Source: Hyaloraphidium curvatum
Lineage: Eukaryota > Monoblepharomycota > Hyaloraphidiomycetes > Hyaloraphidiales > Hyaloraphidiaceae
Length of the DNA: 64,000 nucleotides
Direction of reading: 5' to 3'
Assembly (NCBI GenBank): GCA_025558095.1
Contig: JAIVFI010000022.1
Span: forward strand, 186,001 to 250,000
Shown: in pieces, positions 28,036-39,025 of the stretch
Layout: each line of letters starts with the position of its first letter
How positions within the stretch are numbered: position 1 is the first letter of the stretch
Notes under the pieces: model-generated
Told to the model about the DNA's origin: nothing
What the model saw: only the letters and a program-made list of their open reading frames with translations
Database searches by the model: none
Program-made: the position numbers and the translations under genes

Positions 28036-30165
28036 TCACGAGAGAGCCATGCCGAGGGCCACCAGGCCGGCCACTGCCGAGAACCCCGCCCTGTGCGCAC
28101 CCGCAGCCCCGCTGGGCACGGATCCGGCGCACGGCAGCGAAAAGTTGCTGCGGAAGACGGCGTCCGCGCCGATCTTGCACCAACCGGCCTCCAGCTGGTT
28201 GCAGACCATGCCCGCCTCCCCGCTCACGTGGGGCTCGGGCTCGCCCTGGGCCAGCTTGATGCACCCGGGGCCCGCATACCAGCTGCATTTCGTGGCGTCC
28301 GGGCCCTGGCACTGAACCGTGCCTCCCTCCGCGGCTTTCCCGATGCTGCGCACGCGAAGCGAGTTCCCCTTGTCCTGGCAGGACTGGATGCAGGTCCAGG
28401 CGCCGGGTGCACCGCACTGCACCTCCACGGCGTTGGGGTTGGCAAAAACGCGGGCCGCGGAGGAGCACCAGCCGGAAGAGTACTGCTCGCAGACCATCCC
28501 GCTCTGCCGGGGCTCCTCCTCGTTGGGCGCCAGCTGGCTGCACTTGGCGTCCAAGTACCACGAGCAGGCGGTCGCGTTCGGGCCGTCGCACTGCAGCCGG
28601 GCCGGCAGGCTGTTGAGCTGCTTCACGTTGACGTACCGCCCCATGTCGGTGCACGATTTGACGCAGGTGAACCCCGTCCCCACGTCGTCCGCCGGGGGCT
28701 GCGGCACCACGGTGCCGTTCCATGCGCAGGGCTGCATGCTGGGGTTGCTCGAGATGCACACCGGGTCGTAGAATTCTGGGTCGTGTTCCCAGCAGGGCTT
28801 CTTGGCGCCGTACTGGAGCTCGAGGCGGCAGATGCCCATGGCGTTGCCGCACTTGCACATGAAGGTGGAGTTGCGCGAGACCAGAACGGGCACGGGGCCC
28901 TCGAAGAGGTTGCCGCCCAGCTCGACGTTCTTGATCTGCGAGCAGGTGGTGAGGTCCGGGAACGGGCCGCTGAGGCTGTTGCGGCCGAGGTCGAGGTCGA
29001 AGAGGTCGGGGAGCTTGGGGATCCAGGCCGGGAAGGTGCCGCTGAGCTGGTTGTCGTTCAGGAAGATGGCCTGCAGGCCACGAAGCTCCTCGATGGTGCC
29101 GGCGGGGGTGTTTATGTCGCCCTTCAGCTTCAGCGAGGTCGCGAAGAGCTTAATCACGCCCCATGGGCCGCACTTCACGCCTGCCATTTGCCGCATCAGT
29201 TTGCTGCATGCTCACCATAGCCAGAGAATCGACTCACGTGGGCTCTCGCAGCACGTGTTGCCAGCAGGCCAGACGTCCTTGTCGTCCGCGCCGTGCGACT
29301 TGAGCCAGACGCGGAGCAGGTCACACTGCTCCGTGGTCGATTTCATACCGTACTGGCTGTATGGTGCCGGGAGATCGCCCCAGTGTGGCAGATTCATCGG
29401 CGGGATCGTCGGCGAGCTCGGGTCGGGCGCCGATCCCGTGCACTCGGCCAGGCCGGCGACGCACGACGGGGGTGTGAAGGCTTCGTAGCTGTTGTAGTGG
29501 CACATGCCGCCGTTCGGGGTGGTGTTGCAGACGACGGTCTTGGCGGGGATCGGGGGAAGGTATCCGCCGAGCCTGGTGCTCGAGACGTCGAGACTGACGA
29601 GGTTGGGCAGGAGGATGTCCAGGCGGGGAAGCTGTCCCGAGATGCCGGTGCGCGACAGGTTGACGGCGCGGAGTGTATTGCCGGCGCCCTTGAGCCAGCG
29701 GGGGAAGGTGCCGGAGAGGCCGCTGTTGCCGCCAAAGTCGATGGAGGTCCAAGCGGCCGTCGCCAGTGCTGACGACTGCTGCGCGCTCGGGTCGATGAAG
29801 GCGTTGGAGTTGATGTCGCCGTTCAGTCCGGAGTTCCATTTGATGGCATCGAGGACGCCGTTGACGCAGGTGATCGTCCGGATCCGGGACGCTTCGGAGG
29901 CATCCCAGTTGCAGCAGCCCGTCGAGTCGGCGGGGAGCGGCCGGTCCCACAGCTGCGCCTCGGGGACGCCGTGCGAGCGGAGGAATAGAAGCAGCGGTAG
30001 GCATTTCGAGTACCAGTAGGCGTTCTGGTTGTACTGGCGGGGGGCGAGCGAGTGTTCGGTCGGGAAGGCGGCGGCGCCCGCGGCGGCCGCGAGGAGGGCG
30101 GCCCCGACGAGCAGCGCCACGGGGGTGCCGCGCCGCAAGGCGCGAGCGTGCGTGGTGCTTGGCAT
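28036..30165 (-). CDS. Secreted LRR and Cys-rich repeat cell-surface protein
   Basis: Exons 30165-29238 and 29180-28036 (57-base GTGAGT...GGCAG intron), 690 residues. The signal peptide follows MPSTTHARALRRG (VALLVGAALLAAAAGAAA). Plant-type LRR units (LSGTFPRWLKG, TGISGQLPRLDILLPNLVSLDVS, NDNQLSGTFPAWIPKLPDL, LDLGRNSLSGPFPDL) form the middle, with Cys pairs (TGCCNWD, NTCCESP) like LRR caps. The C-terminal third has two tandem repeats of about 90 residues, each with SCTDMG/SCQDKG, CDGPNATACSWY/CQGPDATKCSWY and MVCEQY..GWC/MVCNQL..GWC. The chain ends in a hydrophobic segment (AGFSAVAGLVALGMALS) fitting a GPI signal. Likely wall- or membrane-anchored recognition or adhesion protein; ligand unknown. 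Confidence 0.8.
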
Positions 30166-30507
30166 TGGTTGTGGGTGATTTGAGTGAAGTTTGGAACGAG
30201 GGGAGGATGTGACTCCCCGTGACGTCGTGCCCAGGGATCCCTGTGGCGAAGCTGTCGGTTCCCATTCGCGGAAACGGATGCCGCACACGGCCGCCACCGC
30301 GGCAAGTGCTGCGTGGTGCACGAAGGGACCTTCAAGAGTACCTTTTTCTCTCGCTGTGGCAATTCGGTTCGGATTCATGCACTGCAGCGCCGCAGGAAGC
30401 TCCTCAGGGACCGGCCCCCCAGCCCCAATCTGACCAACCGGACCATGATTCACCAACACTGCATTCTGGGGCATACAGCACGGCGGCCCATCTTGTCCCC
30501 GTGCCGA
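30166..30507. other. Intergenic stretch, promoter of the LRR gene
   Basis: Between two minus-strand genes. No reading frame with protein character was seen; presumably the 5' region of the gene starting at 30165. Confidence 0.4.
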
Positions 30508-32275
30508 TCACATGAAGCGCTCCCACCCGCTGGACCAGTCCGAGCTCCGCACCGACTTGCCCGTGAACTCGACCCGCACCCGCTCCCCCACGGCTGCCTG
30601 CACCTCTTCGGCCCCGAGCTCCCCCTTGCCGATCACGGTGATCTTCTCGAGGCCCGGCGCGTTGAACCCGGCGAAGACGTCGCCCGTCGATCCGGGGAAG
30701 AGGGCGAACGGCGGGGTGCCCTCCCCTCCGCGCTGTCCGATCCGGAGCACTTTGAGGCCGGGGAAGTCGCCGTGGAGGGAGAGCTTGCTTCCGGTCTCCT
30801 CGACCGTGATGCGCTCCAGGGTAGGCCCGATCGTCGAAGAGATGAGGCCGAGCAAGGCGAGAGGGGGCGTGTCGATGGTCTTGCCCGTCTCGCGATCCCA
30901 CTTGCAAATGGAGCTCTCCAACGAGTGGATGCCGAGACTGCGGATCTTTCTGTCCAGGGGTGCAGCGTTGTTGGTGACAACGGCCACCTTCTTGGCTTCT
31001 CCGTCGGAGTCTCCCGCGGCCACGATCTCCTTGCGGGTCCGGAACCTCGGGTCCTGCGCCTGTTCGGCATTCATGGTCACGTTTCCGAGGCACAGGTGCT
31101 CGACCGAGGGCGCGACTCCGAGCAGGCGCAGGAGTAGGATCGTAGAAACGCGGCCGGTGACGCAGAGCTTCTTGATGCTCGAGAAAGCCGAGCCGCGCCC
31201 GATGTCGAAGAGCTTCTGGACATTGTCTGCCTCGAGCATGAGCGTCGTCACGCGGGGGTGGGCGGTGATGATGCTGGCGAGGGGAGAGGCGTCGACCCGA
31301 TGGCGCCAGCCGCTGTAGAGGCGTGCGTTTTGGATCCGCAGAGCCTTGAGATGGGGAAATTGGAGGCGGTCGATGAAGCCGTAGTGGATGAAATCCTTGC
31401 CCATCTGTAGGAGGAAGTCAGCGCCAAGTCAGCATCCGACTGCAACTAGGAACGCGCCAGAGTCAGGTCCTCGATGTGCTGCTGCGTCTTCAGGACTTTC
31501 TTCTCGACAACCGCGTTAGACGAGGAGCGACATGCCCCGCAAGCAAGTGTTTGAACCTTCATTGTGGTCATGTGAACGACGTCGTCGTCGACGACCAGCG
31601 ACCGCAGGCTGTTCTTGACGATGCTCTCCGCAACCGAGCCCAGGGTCGTCTTGGTGAGCCAGGCGTTCGGGTCGGGCTTGTTCCTGGGCTTCTGCACCTT
31701 GACGAGGACGAGGGAGCGCCAGATTTCGGGCTGGGTCTGTCCGAGCTCGCGGAAGTAGCGGCAGGTCTGGTGCGAACGTACCATTAGGAGATTCAGTCCT
31801 TCGAGAGGCATGTTAGAACGCACCCGGAGACACAGGAGGCGATCGCGGAGGCCGAGATTCTGGAAGATCGCGACGAGGATCTGCCGTGCGAAGAAAGGGA
31901 GATCGGGTTACCCCCGCAAGATCCGGCATCCCCCCCACATTCCCGCACCTCGACGGGGAACTGCGTCAGGCTCTTGGAGATCACGCTCGTGAGGGTGACG
32001 CGCAGTTCGTCGGGCGAGACGGCCGTCCCGTTCTTGGCTGAGTCGTAGATCAGCTGATTCAGCCTCTTCCGCGGCAGAAGCTCGATCGTCCGCGAGAGTT
32101 CCTCGTCCGCCGTTAGCACATGCTTGAACAGGGCATCGGCGGGGCCGGCGGGGCGTGCGGACGTGGCGGTCGGGTCAGGGGGAGTTCGGCGCGCGGCGGC
32201 CGGCGCGCGCACCGGCTTGCCCCCGCGCTTCCCGGTCTTGGCGGCTGCGGCCTTCGTCTTCTTCTTGGGCGGCAT
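30508..32275 (-). CDS. F-box protein
   Basis: Exons 32275-31949, 31880-31824, 31766 to about 31450 and 31404-30508. The F-box is spelled across three exons: FPVE / ILVAIFQNLGLRDRLLCLR / TCRYFRELGQTQPEIWRSL (L-P-x-E-I-L...R-x-C-R-x-F...P-x-L-W). The first exon is Lys/Ala-rich (MPPKKKTKAAAAKTGKRGG) with a possible nuclear signal. The remainder is leucine-rich (FPHLKALRIQNARL, ISSTIGPTLERITVEE) as in substrate-binding halves. The third intron is unresolved: exon 3 reads to a TAG at 31446 and no donor gives the phase needed for MGKDFIHYGF, so either an unseen micro-exon or an indel lies at 31405-31560. Predicted SCF adaptor. Shares a 112-base promoter with the aldolase on the other strand. Confidence 0.72.
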
Positions 32276-32387
32276 TGCGGCGGCGGCGGCGGTCGTCTGC
32301 GCGTCGTTCGACGGCGCGGTTGTGCGACGGTCCGCGGCTGATCGATGAACGGGAGTCGACGCGTCCCCACAATCAAGCCGGCCGAGA

Positions 32388-33583
32388 ATGCCGCCGAGCG
32401 GGTCGTCCGAGGCGGCGCACGCCAACGGCAGTGACAAAGCGGCAGAGGACAATCTCGTCTACAAGGCGCAGACGCCCTCTCCCGCCGAGTACATCGCTTT
32501 CGGCTCGCGGGAGACGGATGCCACAGGCCACGTTACGGCCGTTCCCGAGTTCATTCCCAGGCCGCCTACCTTTCCCTCGTTGCTGGAGGTGCGCAAGGAC
32601 AGACTCAACAAGCTCGCAGCCGGGTTCCGTGTCTTTGGGAAGCAGGGCTGGGGCTTCGGCAACAACGGCCATATCTCCGTCCGCGACCCCATCAAGGACG
32701 GCTGCTTTTGGATGAACCCGTGGGCCTGTAGGCGTTGTAGATGGGTCTGGAGCTCACCGCTTGGCGGTCAGATACGGCGTGCCTTTCTCGAAGATGAAGG
32801 TCTCGGACCTCGTGCTCGTGAATGGGGAAGGGGACGTCATCTACGGCCGCTATCCCACCGTCAACCCGGCCGGCTGGGCCATTCACCACTCGTACGTACC
32901 TCTGCCTGGTGGATCATGTCAAGATCCTGAGTGCCCTTTCCCTCTTTCCAGGCTGCACCTGGCGCGTTCCAACGTCATCTCCGCCGCGCACGCGCACACG
33001 CCCGACGGCACCGCCTTCTCGGCCTTCGGCATCCCGCTCATCCCCTACGCCCAGGACTCGGCGGCCATCTACGAGCGCCACGTCGTGTTCGACGGCATGC
33101 CGCTCATCGGCGACACGGTCGAGGCGGGCAAGATGGCTGCGCTGCTGGGCGAGAAGAATGTCGTGATCCTCGCCAGGAATCGTGGGTCGTCCCCGGACCG
33201 TTTGGCTGCCGAATATCTGATTGTGGGCTAGACGGCCTGTTTACCGTCGGCGAGACTGTCGAGGAGGCCCTCTGGTGGTTCATTCGTGAGCACTTCCCCA
33301 AGGAGCTTGGTTTGGCCTTTTTGACAACCACCTACGCCAGTCACCGAGCGAGTCTGCGCCTACCAGCTGCGGATCATGTCGGCGTCCGCCAAGCAGGCGC
33401 CCGTTCCGGTGCCGCACGACATCGCGGTCAAGAGCCGGGACGGCGGGCTTGCGGGGCCTTTGGCGGGTTACTTTGGATTCGTGCCGCACTACGCGTGGGT
33501 AGCCAGTCGCGGGGCTTGTTTTTCCGGAGCTGATCAATTCCCACAGGGAGATTGTCGCCGAGCAGCCCGACCTTCTCGAGTAA
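32388..33583 (+). CDS. Class II aldolase/adducin family protein
   Basis: Exons 32388-32719, 32772-32891, 32952-33181, 33232-33285, 33341-33466 and 33507-33583 close in frame to 312 residues. The core is classic: GWGFGNNGHISVRDP, CFWMNPYGVPFSKMKVSDLV (rebuilt across an intron), NGEGDVI, then the metal-ligand region AIHHSLHLARSNVISAAHAH with His residues, GIPLIPYAQDS and ILARNHGLFTVGETVEEAL, again rebuilt over an intron. These supply the zinc-binding His cluster of fuculose aldolase-like enzymes. The last intron would be only 40 bases, the shortest in the window. Fungal members are numerous and mostly of unknown substrate. Cytosolic, no signal peptide. Divergent from the F-box gene. Confidence 0.88.
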
Positions 33584-33704
33584 GGCTGGACATGATTTCT
33601 GAGTTAGTGTTGGAGGACCAAGACTTTGGCGAGGATGAATCGGAGTAGAAGATAGATGTTGGCCACGCCCGTGAATGTCTATAGAAGTGCTTTGTTGCCA
33701 ACGA

Positions 33705-35155
33705 TTACGCCTCGAGCTTCGGGTGCACCTTGTGGAACTCGGTCGCTCCCTGGAAAGCATGGCCGGCCTTGAGCACCGTCCCGTCCGCCCACCTCGCGCC
33801 CACGATCTGGAACCCGATCGGCCCGTCCGCCGTCATCCCGCACGGCAGCGTGAGGCACGGCAGACCCGTCATGTCGATCGGCGACGTGTGCATGACCACC
33901 TCCGCCAGGTCCACGGCGGGAGCGTCGTGAGCAAAGGCTGAGGCGGGAAGGGTGTCGCCGGGGAGCACGGGGAGCACGAGCACGTCGCACTGGGCGAACA
34001 GGGCGTCGAACTGCCCGCGCAGGTCGGCGCGGAGGATGTCGGCCTTGGCGACGGCGGTGCAGGGAATCATGGGCGCCAGCTCGAGGGTCGACTTGAGGGG
34101 TCCGTACTCGGATGCGCGCGAAGGGAAGGTGTCCTCGTGGACGGCAGCACATTCGGCGACGCAAAGGGGTTCCCAGGCCTTGGAAGCGGCGAGCATGTCG
34201 GGGAGGGTAATGTCCACCGTGGTCCCGCCGAGCGAGGTGAGCGTCTTCACGGCGGCATCGAGGGCTTGCTGCGTGGCCGGGCCGGTCTTTGCCAGGACGT
34301 TCTTGTCGATGCCGATCTTCAGCCCCTTGATGCCGCCCGCGAGCTGGCCGACGTAGTCCGGAACGGCGTCGAGAACCGCCGTCGGATCGTCCGGGTCCGG
34401 TCCGGCAATGGCACCGAGCACGGCGGCGCAGTCCTCGGCGGTGCGGCACATGGGTCCAATGTGGTCCAGGGTGGGGGAAAGCGCAAAGACGCCGGCGCGG
34501 GAGACGCGGCCCCAGGTGGGCTTGTGGCCCGTGAGGCCGTTCATGTTTGACGGGAAGCGGATCGAGCCGCCTGCATGTTCGTCAGTTAGGGCTCGTAACT
34601 CGCAATCGAACGACAGAACGAACCCGTGTCACTCCCAAGCGATGCGTAGCACAATCCCGCCGCGGTGGCGACGCCCGATCCGCTCGACGACGCTCCGCTC
34701 CAGGTCTTGGGATTCCACGGGTTCACGGGCACTTTGTTCTCGTGGTGGTGCCTCGCCAGGGCACCCTCGGTGAGCTGCAGCTTGCCCACGATCACGGCGC
34801 CGGCTTCCTTGAGCTTGCGCACGACACCCGAGTCTTTCGCCGCCACATGATCCTTCCTGACGAGCGGCATGCCCGCGAGGGTCGGGACGCCGGCGACATC
34901 GCAAAGGTCCTTGACGGCCACGGGAACACCGTGAAGCGGGCCGCGGGACTTTCCAGCCTTGAGCTCCGCGTCGGCAGCGCGAGCATCGGCCAGAGCGGAA
35001 TCGGCAAGGACCTTGGCGTAGCTGTGCAGCTTCGCATCATGCTTGGAGATTCGGTCGAGCAGGTCGTGCGTGGCGGCTTCGGAGGTTATCTTGCCGGCGG
35101 CGATGCGGCGGCCGAGCTCGACGGCAGGCAGAAAGGCTAGGTCGTCGGACGACAT
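33705..35155 (-). CDS. Amidase-signature hydrolase
   Basis: Exons 35155-34624 and 34570-33705 (53-base GTTCGT...TGCAG intron), 465 residues. The amidase signature Ser-Ser-Lys triad is visible: Lys in GVPVAVKDLCDVAGVPT (about residue 80), the Gly/Ser loop SGASSSGSGVATAAG and the nucleophile loop SDTGGSIRFPS, which is split by the intron. Later come AGVFALSPTLDHIGPMCRT and the C-terminal GLPCLTLPCGMTADGPIGFQ. Overall size and order match GatA/AtzF-type amidases. The substrate is not predictable; nitrogen scavenging from amides or a role like allophanate hydrolase is possible. The start at 35155 (MSSDD) is preferred; an in-frame ATG at 35212 would add 19 residues. Divergent from the formate/nitrite transporter. 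Confidence 0.88.
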
Positions 35156-35335
35156 CGCTAATCGGAAATAGAGCTTCTGAATACGGTTACTCAATCGACG
35201 ATTCGCATTCAAGGCCCGGCATGCGTACCTTTGTACCTTTCGAGGTGTCTCCCAGACCTGATTGCCGCCGTGGACGGGCGGCCGATCAGCTTCGATCGCG
35301 ACACGATCCGTCGCCCTGCAACCTCATAGGCAACG

Positions 35336-36637
35336 ATGCGGACTTTATTTCATCTCAATCTATTTGCGGAGGCCATCTGTAGAATCCGACCTCCTCCGGT
35401 TCCCGCGATCGCCGGCTTGAGGCCTTCCTGGGCCTCGCTGTCTCCCGCGTCGCTTTACCGGTCGCTGGGCCCTCTGCGAAGCGAGTTTATTGTTGCAAGT
35501 GGCGCTTGCACGGCGAGCAAGCGGCATTTCGTAGTGCGGTTGGGCTCTGTGCGGCAAGTTGGCGGATCCGTCGTAGACCTGAGGCCACCTGTTCGTCTGG
35601 CGAGCACGGAGGCCAACTCTGCTCCCCCGGCGCTATCTCCTTCGTCGGCTGCAGCTTCTCCTTCCTCAGTCCCGCACGATGTCATCGCCTCCTCGTCTTT
35701 CCTCACCCCGCCGGAAGCCACCGCCTACCTCCTGAGCTCCTCGCACGCCAAGTGCTCCCGACCCCCGGGCACAACCTTCCTCGCCTCCTTTTTGGGCGGC
35801 GCGTACCTCGCTTTCGGCGGCATGCTGAGCCTGGTGGTCGCTGGCGGCTGTGCAGGCTTGCTGCCGCCGGGCCTGGTGACCCTGCTCGGCGCGGCCGTGT
35901 TCCCCGTCGGACTGTCCATGATTGTCTTTAGCGGGACTGATCTGCTGACGGGGAACATGATGTACGGGACGGTGCCGCTGCTGAACCTCACGGGAGAGCA
36001 GCTGCGCGGGGAAGAGGGCGCCAAGGCGGGCGGGGAGCTGGCCAGGATCCTGTGGTTCAGCTTCCTCGGGAACCTGGTCGGCAGCGCCTTCCTTGCCCTT
36101 GCTTTGGGAGCTTACGGCGGAGTGGCGGAGAACGCGGCCGTCGCGGCCTGGGTTTCGAAGCTGGCGGCCAAGAAATGCGCTCTGCCGTGGTTCACGGCTT
36201 TCGCCAGGGGCGTTGGAGCCAATTGGGTGAGCTCTGTTCCATCGGAGTAGGCAATTCGCTGGCTGAAACTTGGCTCCGCAGCTCGTTTGCTTGGCCGTCT
36301 ACATGTCAATGTGCTCCAGGACAGCAGGCGGAAAGATCGCCTCGCTGTGGCTGCCCATAATGACCTTTGTCGCCCTGGGATTCGGTAAGCCGTGGTTTGC
36401 CCGCCTCAACTCCTCGTCTGACTCTGCAACCGTCCAGAACACTCCGTCGCCAACATGTTCACCATCCCGCTCGGCATGTACCTGACGAGCGGCACCCCGG
36501 ACGCCCTCGGCGTCGCGGACCTCTTCGGCAACCTCGTCCCCGTCATTGCCGGCAACATGGTCGGGGCCGCGTTGTTCGTAGGGTGGGGACAGTGGCGGCT
36601 GACGATGGGGGCGAGGAAGCTGGCCCGGAAGCTATAG
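35336..36637 (+). CDS. Formate/nitrite transporter (FNT) family channel
   Basis: Exons 35336-36226, 36282-36384 and 36438-36637 give 397 residues. After a 120-residue Ser/Pro/Arg-rich head come six helices with FNT hallmarks: FLASFLGGAYLAFGGML, FPVGLSMIVFSGTDLLTGNM, ILWFSFLGNLVGSAFLALAL, ARGVGANWLVCLAVYMSM (intron inside), LGFEHSVANMFTIPLGMY (intron before the E) and VIAGNMVGAALFVGWGQW. The conserved central residues of the pore (the L-T-G-N and G-F-E-H-S-V-A-N loops, with His) are intact. It would pass formate, nitrite or related monovalent acids as a pentamer. The basic N-terminus could be an organelle presequence, which would be unusual; a later start near 35690 would give the standard length. 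Confidence 0.9.
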
Positions 36638-36646
36638 ATTCGCAAT

Positions 36647-37774
36647 CTACAGGCAGATGTCTTCACTTTGCAGACCCCAGCCGCAAGTTGTTGAGCCGTG
36701 CCCTGTCCACCTGGGCCTGGGGGTTCCATGGCACAGTAGGGGCAGCACCTGTCCCACTGCAAAAGGGGCATGGCAAGCGGGGCCTGGCACCAGGCGCACT
36801 CACGGCCCTTTGCGCCGCCTCGGAGCAGCTCCTGACACCTTTCCGCGCGGCCAGAAAAGGGGCCGGAGATCGCGTCCTTCACGTTCAGCGCTTCCAGCTC
36901 GGAAAGAAGATGGCCCAGGTCGGGATCGTTGGGAAACTGCTTGAGGCCGTCCTTCAGGTGCATTTTGGCACGCGGGAGGTCGCCGTAGCCGAGGTAGCCC
37001 CTCGCCCGCCGGTGCCAAGCTTTCTTGGATTCGGGATCCAGCATCGAGGCCTTGCCGGCATCCTGGACAACGTCGACAAATAGGAGGTAGGCCTCCTTGC
37101 TCATCGCTCCCTCCTTCGTCTCTTCGGCGATGGCCAGCTTCAGCTTGGCCGCCGCCATGTTGTTGAACCCCCGCGCGTCCTGCATGTGTGCCAGCGACCC
37201 CTCGTACAGCTCCAGCGCCTTTTTGGTAACGTTACCCTTGCGGAACTCCTCGTTTCCTTGCTCGCGGAGCTTTCCTGCCGCTTCGCGGCGCGCCGATCCT
37301 TTCGACCGCGTCTTGTTCTCCTCCTCCTTCAGCCGTTCGACCAGCTTCAGGCGCGACGGATGGTCCTTCGGGGGCCCCTTTATGAACGGCCCTTCCTGCC
37401 GCCCTGCGGAGCGCTGAATAGCCCCATCTGTCCGGAACGTCCACCCTCGCCCCGCGGTCCAGCAGCAGCTCCGCCACGTCGGGCGAGTAGAAGCAGCCCA
37501 GGATCAGCGGCGTCTCGGCCATCTTGTTCTTGGCCTCGATGTCGGCGCCCCTGTCCAGCAGCAGCTCCGCGCAGGCGCGCGCGTCGTAGAAGGCGCAGAG
37601 GTGGAGGAGGGTGAACGTGTCCTCGTCCCGGTCGTCGATGGCGCGGAGGCCGCCGTCGTCGAGGAGCGCGGCGAGGGCGGCGGCGTCGCCGGCGCTGACG
37701 GCTTCGCGCATTCGGGCGGCGACGGCGGCGCGCGACAACGGTTTGGAGGAGGAGGAGGATTTTTTCGGAGGCAT
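36647..37774 (-). CDS. Ankyrin-repeat and TPR protein
   Basis: ATG at 37774. Exon 1 holds ankyrin repeats (AVSAGDAAALAALLDDGG, FTLLHLCAFYDARACAELLL, DRGADIEAKNKMAETPLILG). The second part has a TPR-like domain: REQGNEEFRKGNVTKKALEL, FNNMAAAKLKLA and ESKKAWHRRARGYLGYGDL. The two parts are in different frames. A 49-base GTGGAC...GGCAG intron at 37444-37396 joins them in phase; otherwise there is a one-base shift near 37400. The 3' end is uncertain. A GTGAGT...TTTTGCAG intron near 36750-36800 gives a stop at 36647, just short of the convergent transporter. Reading through instead yields a CxxC...CCxxC stretch and runs into antisense of that gene. Probably a chaperone-adaptor or scaffold. Confidence 0.65.
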
Positions 37775-37939
37775 ACTCGGCCGGGATTCGGTGGACCAAC
37801 GATTCGGAATGGACAAGAAGGAGGTGCGACACAAACGATCCACGGTTCCGTTAAGTTGACGCTGGCCGAAACCGCGCAGGCAGCCTTTTGAAGAGGCAGG
37901 ACAACTTAAGGGTCGTAAGGGAATCTTTACAGCATCGCC

Positions 37940-38774
37940 ATGTCCTGGACGCCCGGCTGCGGCCGCCCGCGGCGGTGGGACCTCATGACCTCCTCCGAAA
38001 TCGGCGCGATGGTGTCCTCCGGCATGGACTGCGCGGTGCTGCCCGTCGGCGCGACGGAGCAGCACGGCGCACATCTCGCCACGGGATGCGATACGCTCAG
38101 CCCCGAAAGCGTGGCGTGGCTGGCGAGCGCGCGGACGGGGGTGCCGGTGCTGCCCGCGATCCCGTATGGAATCTCGGTCGGGCACAGGCCCGGGACGGGG
38201 GGCTGGCCGGGGACAATCACGGTTTCGTGCGAGACGCTGATCAGGCTCGTCGTCGGTGGGTCTCTGGTCCTGCTGCACGCGTCTCCGCGCGTCTCACTGG
38301 CCTCCAGAGGTGGCACGCGGCGCCGTCGCTTCCGGAATCACGCGCCTGATCTTCCTCAACGGGAACGGCCCCAACGTTCCGCCCCTGGAGTGCGCGCGGA
38401 TCCAGCTCCGCGGCGAGTTCCCCGATGGCCGGTTCCGGGTTATCTCCCTTTTCGACCTCTCGCAGCGCGTTCAGAGGCACTACTTCTCGGACGCCCTGGA
38501 CATCCACGCCAACCGCGGCGAGACCTCCCTGCTCATGCACCTCGTGCCCGAAGCGGTGCGGCCCGAGCTGGTCGTGGACGAGGACGACGTGACGCCCGAC
38601 CTGGTGTTTTCCTACGACATGCTGAGGACGACCAGGTCCGGGGTCGTGGGGAAGGCGAGGGAGGCGAGCGCCGAAGACGGCAAGGTGCTCGCGGACATGC
38701 TGGTGGACGACTTTGCGGCGCTGCTGGAGCGGGCCGTCAAGGAGGAGTGGCCGAAGCCGCCGGGACCAAAGTGA
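37940..38774 (+). CDS. Creatininase-family amidohydrolase
   Basis: Exons 37940-38255 and 38308-38774 (52-base GTGGGT...CCAG intron), 260 residues. The metal-site motifs are recognisable: LPVGATEQHGAHLATGCDT (Glu/His ligands and the Asp), GISVGHRPG, then FLNGNGPNVPPL where family members have NGHGGN, and HANRGETSLLMHL in place of the usual HAGEWETS. Creatininase-fold enzymes hydrolyse cyclic amides or formamides, including a step of flavin/F420-type biosynthesis. The NGHGGN His is replaced by Asn here, and the second motif has lost the EW pair, so catalysis may be altered. No signal peptide. Divergent from the ankyrin-TPR gene. Confidence 0.85.
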
Positions 38775-39025
38775 ACCGGGGTGGGAGAGGGCGAGAGAGT
38801 GTGGACTAATATACCGGCCCCTTGGAGGAGCGGTTCGGGCTCCCCCCCCTGTTCGCCGGCCCAGACTGTCGGAGTGCACGATTTTCTATTGTTTCCGGTC
38901 CACGAAACGGCATTGTGGGGCAGCCCGGGGGCAGCAAACAGCCGGGAGTCGGGGCGAGCCCCTGCCTCGACTTTGCCTCTTTTGACGGTTCCGCGCACCC
39001 GGTCGCGCCCAAACACACCTCCAAA

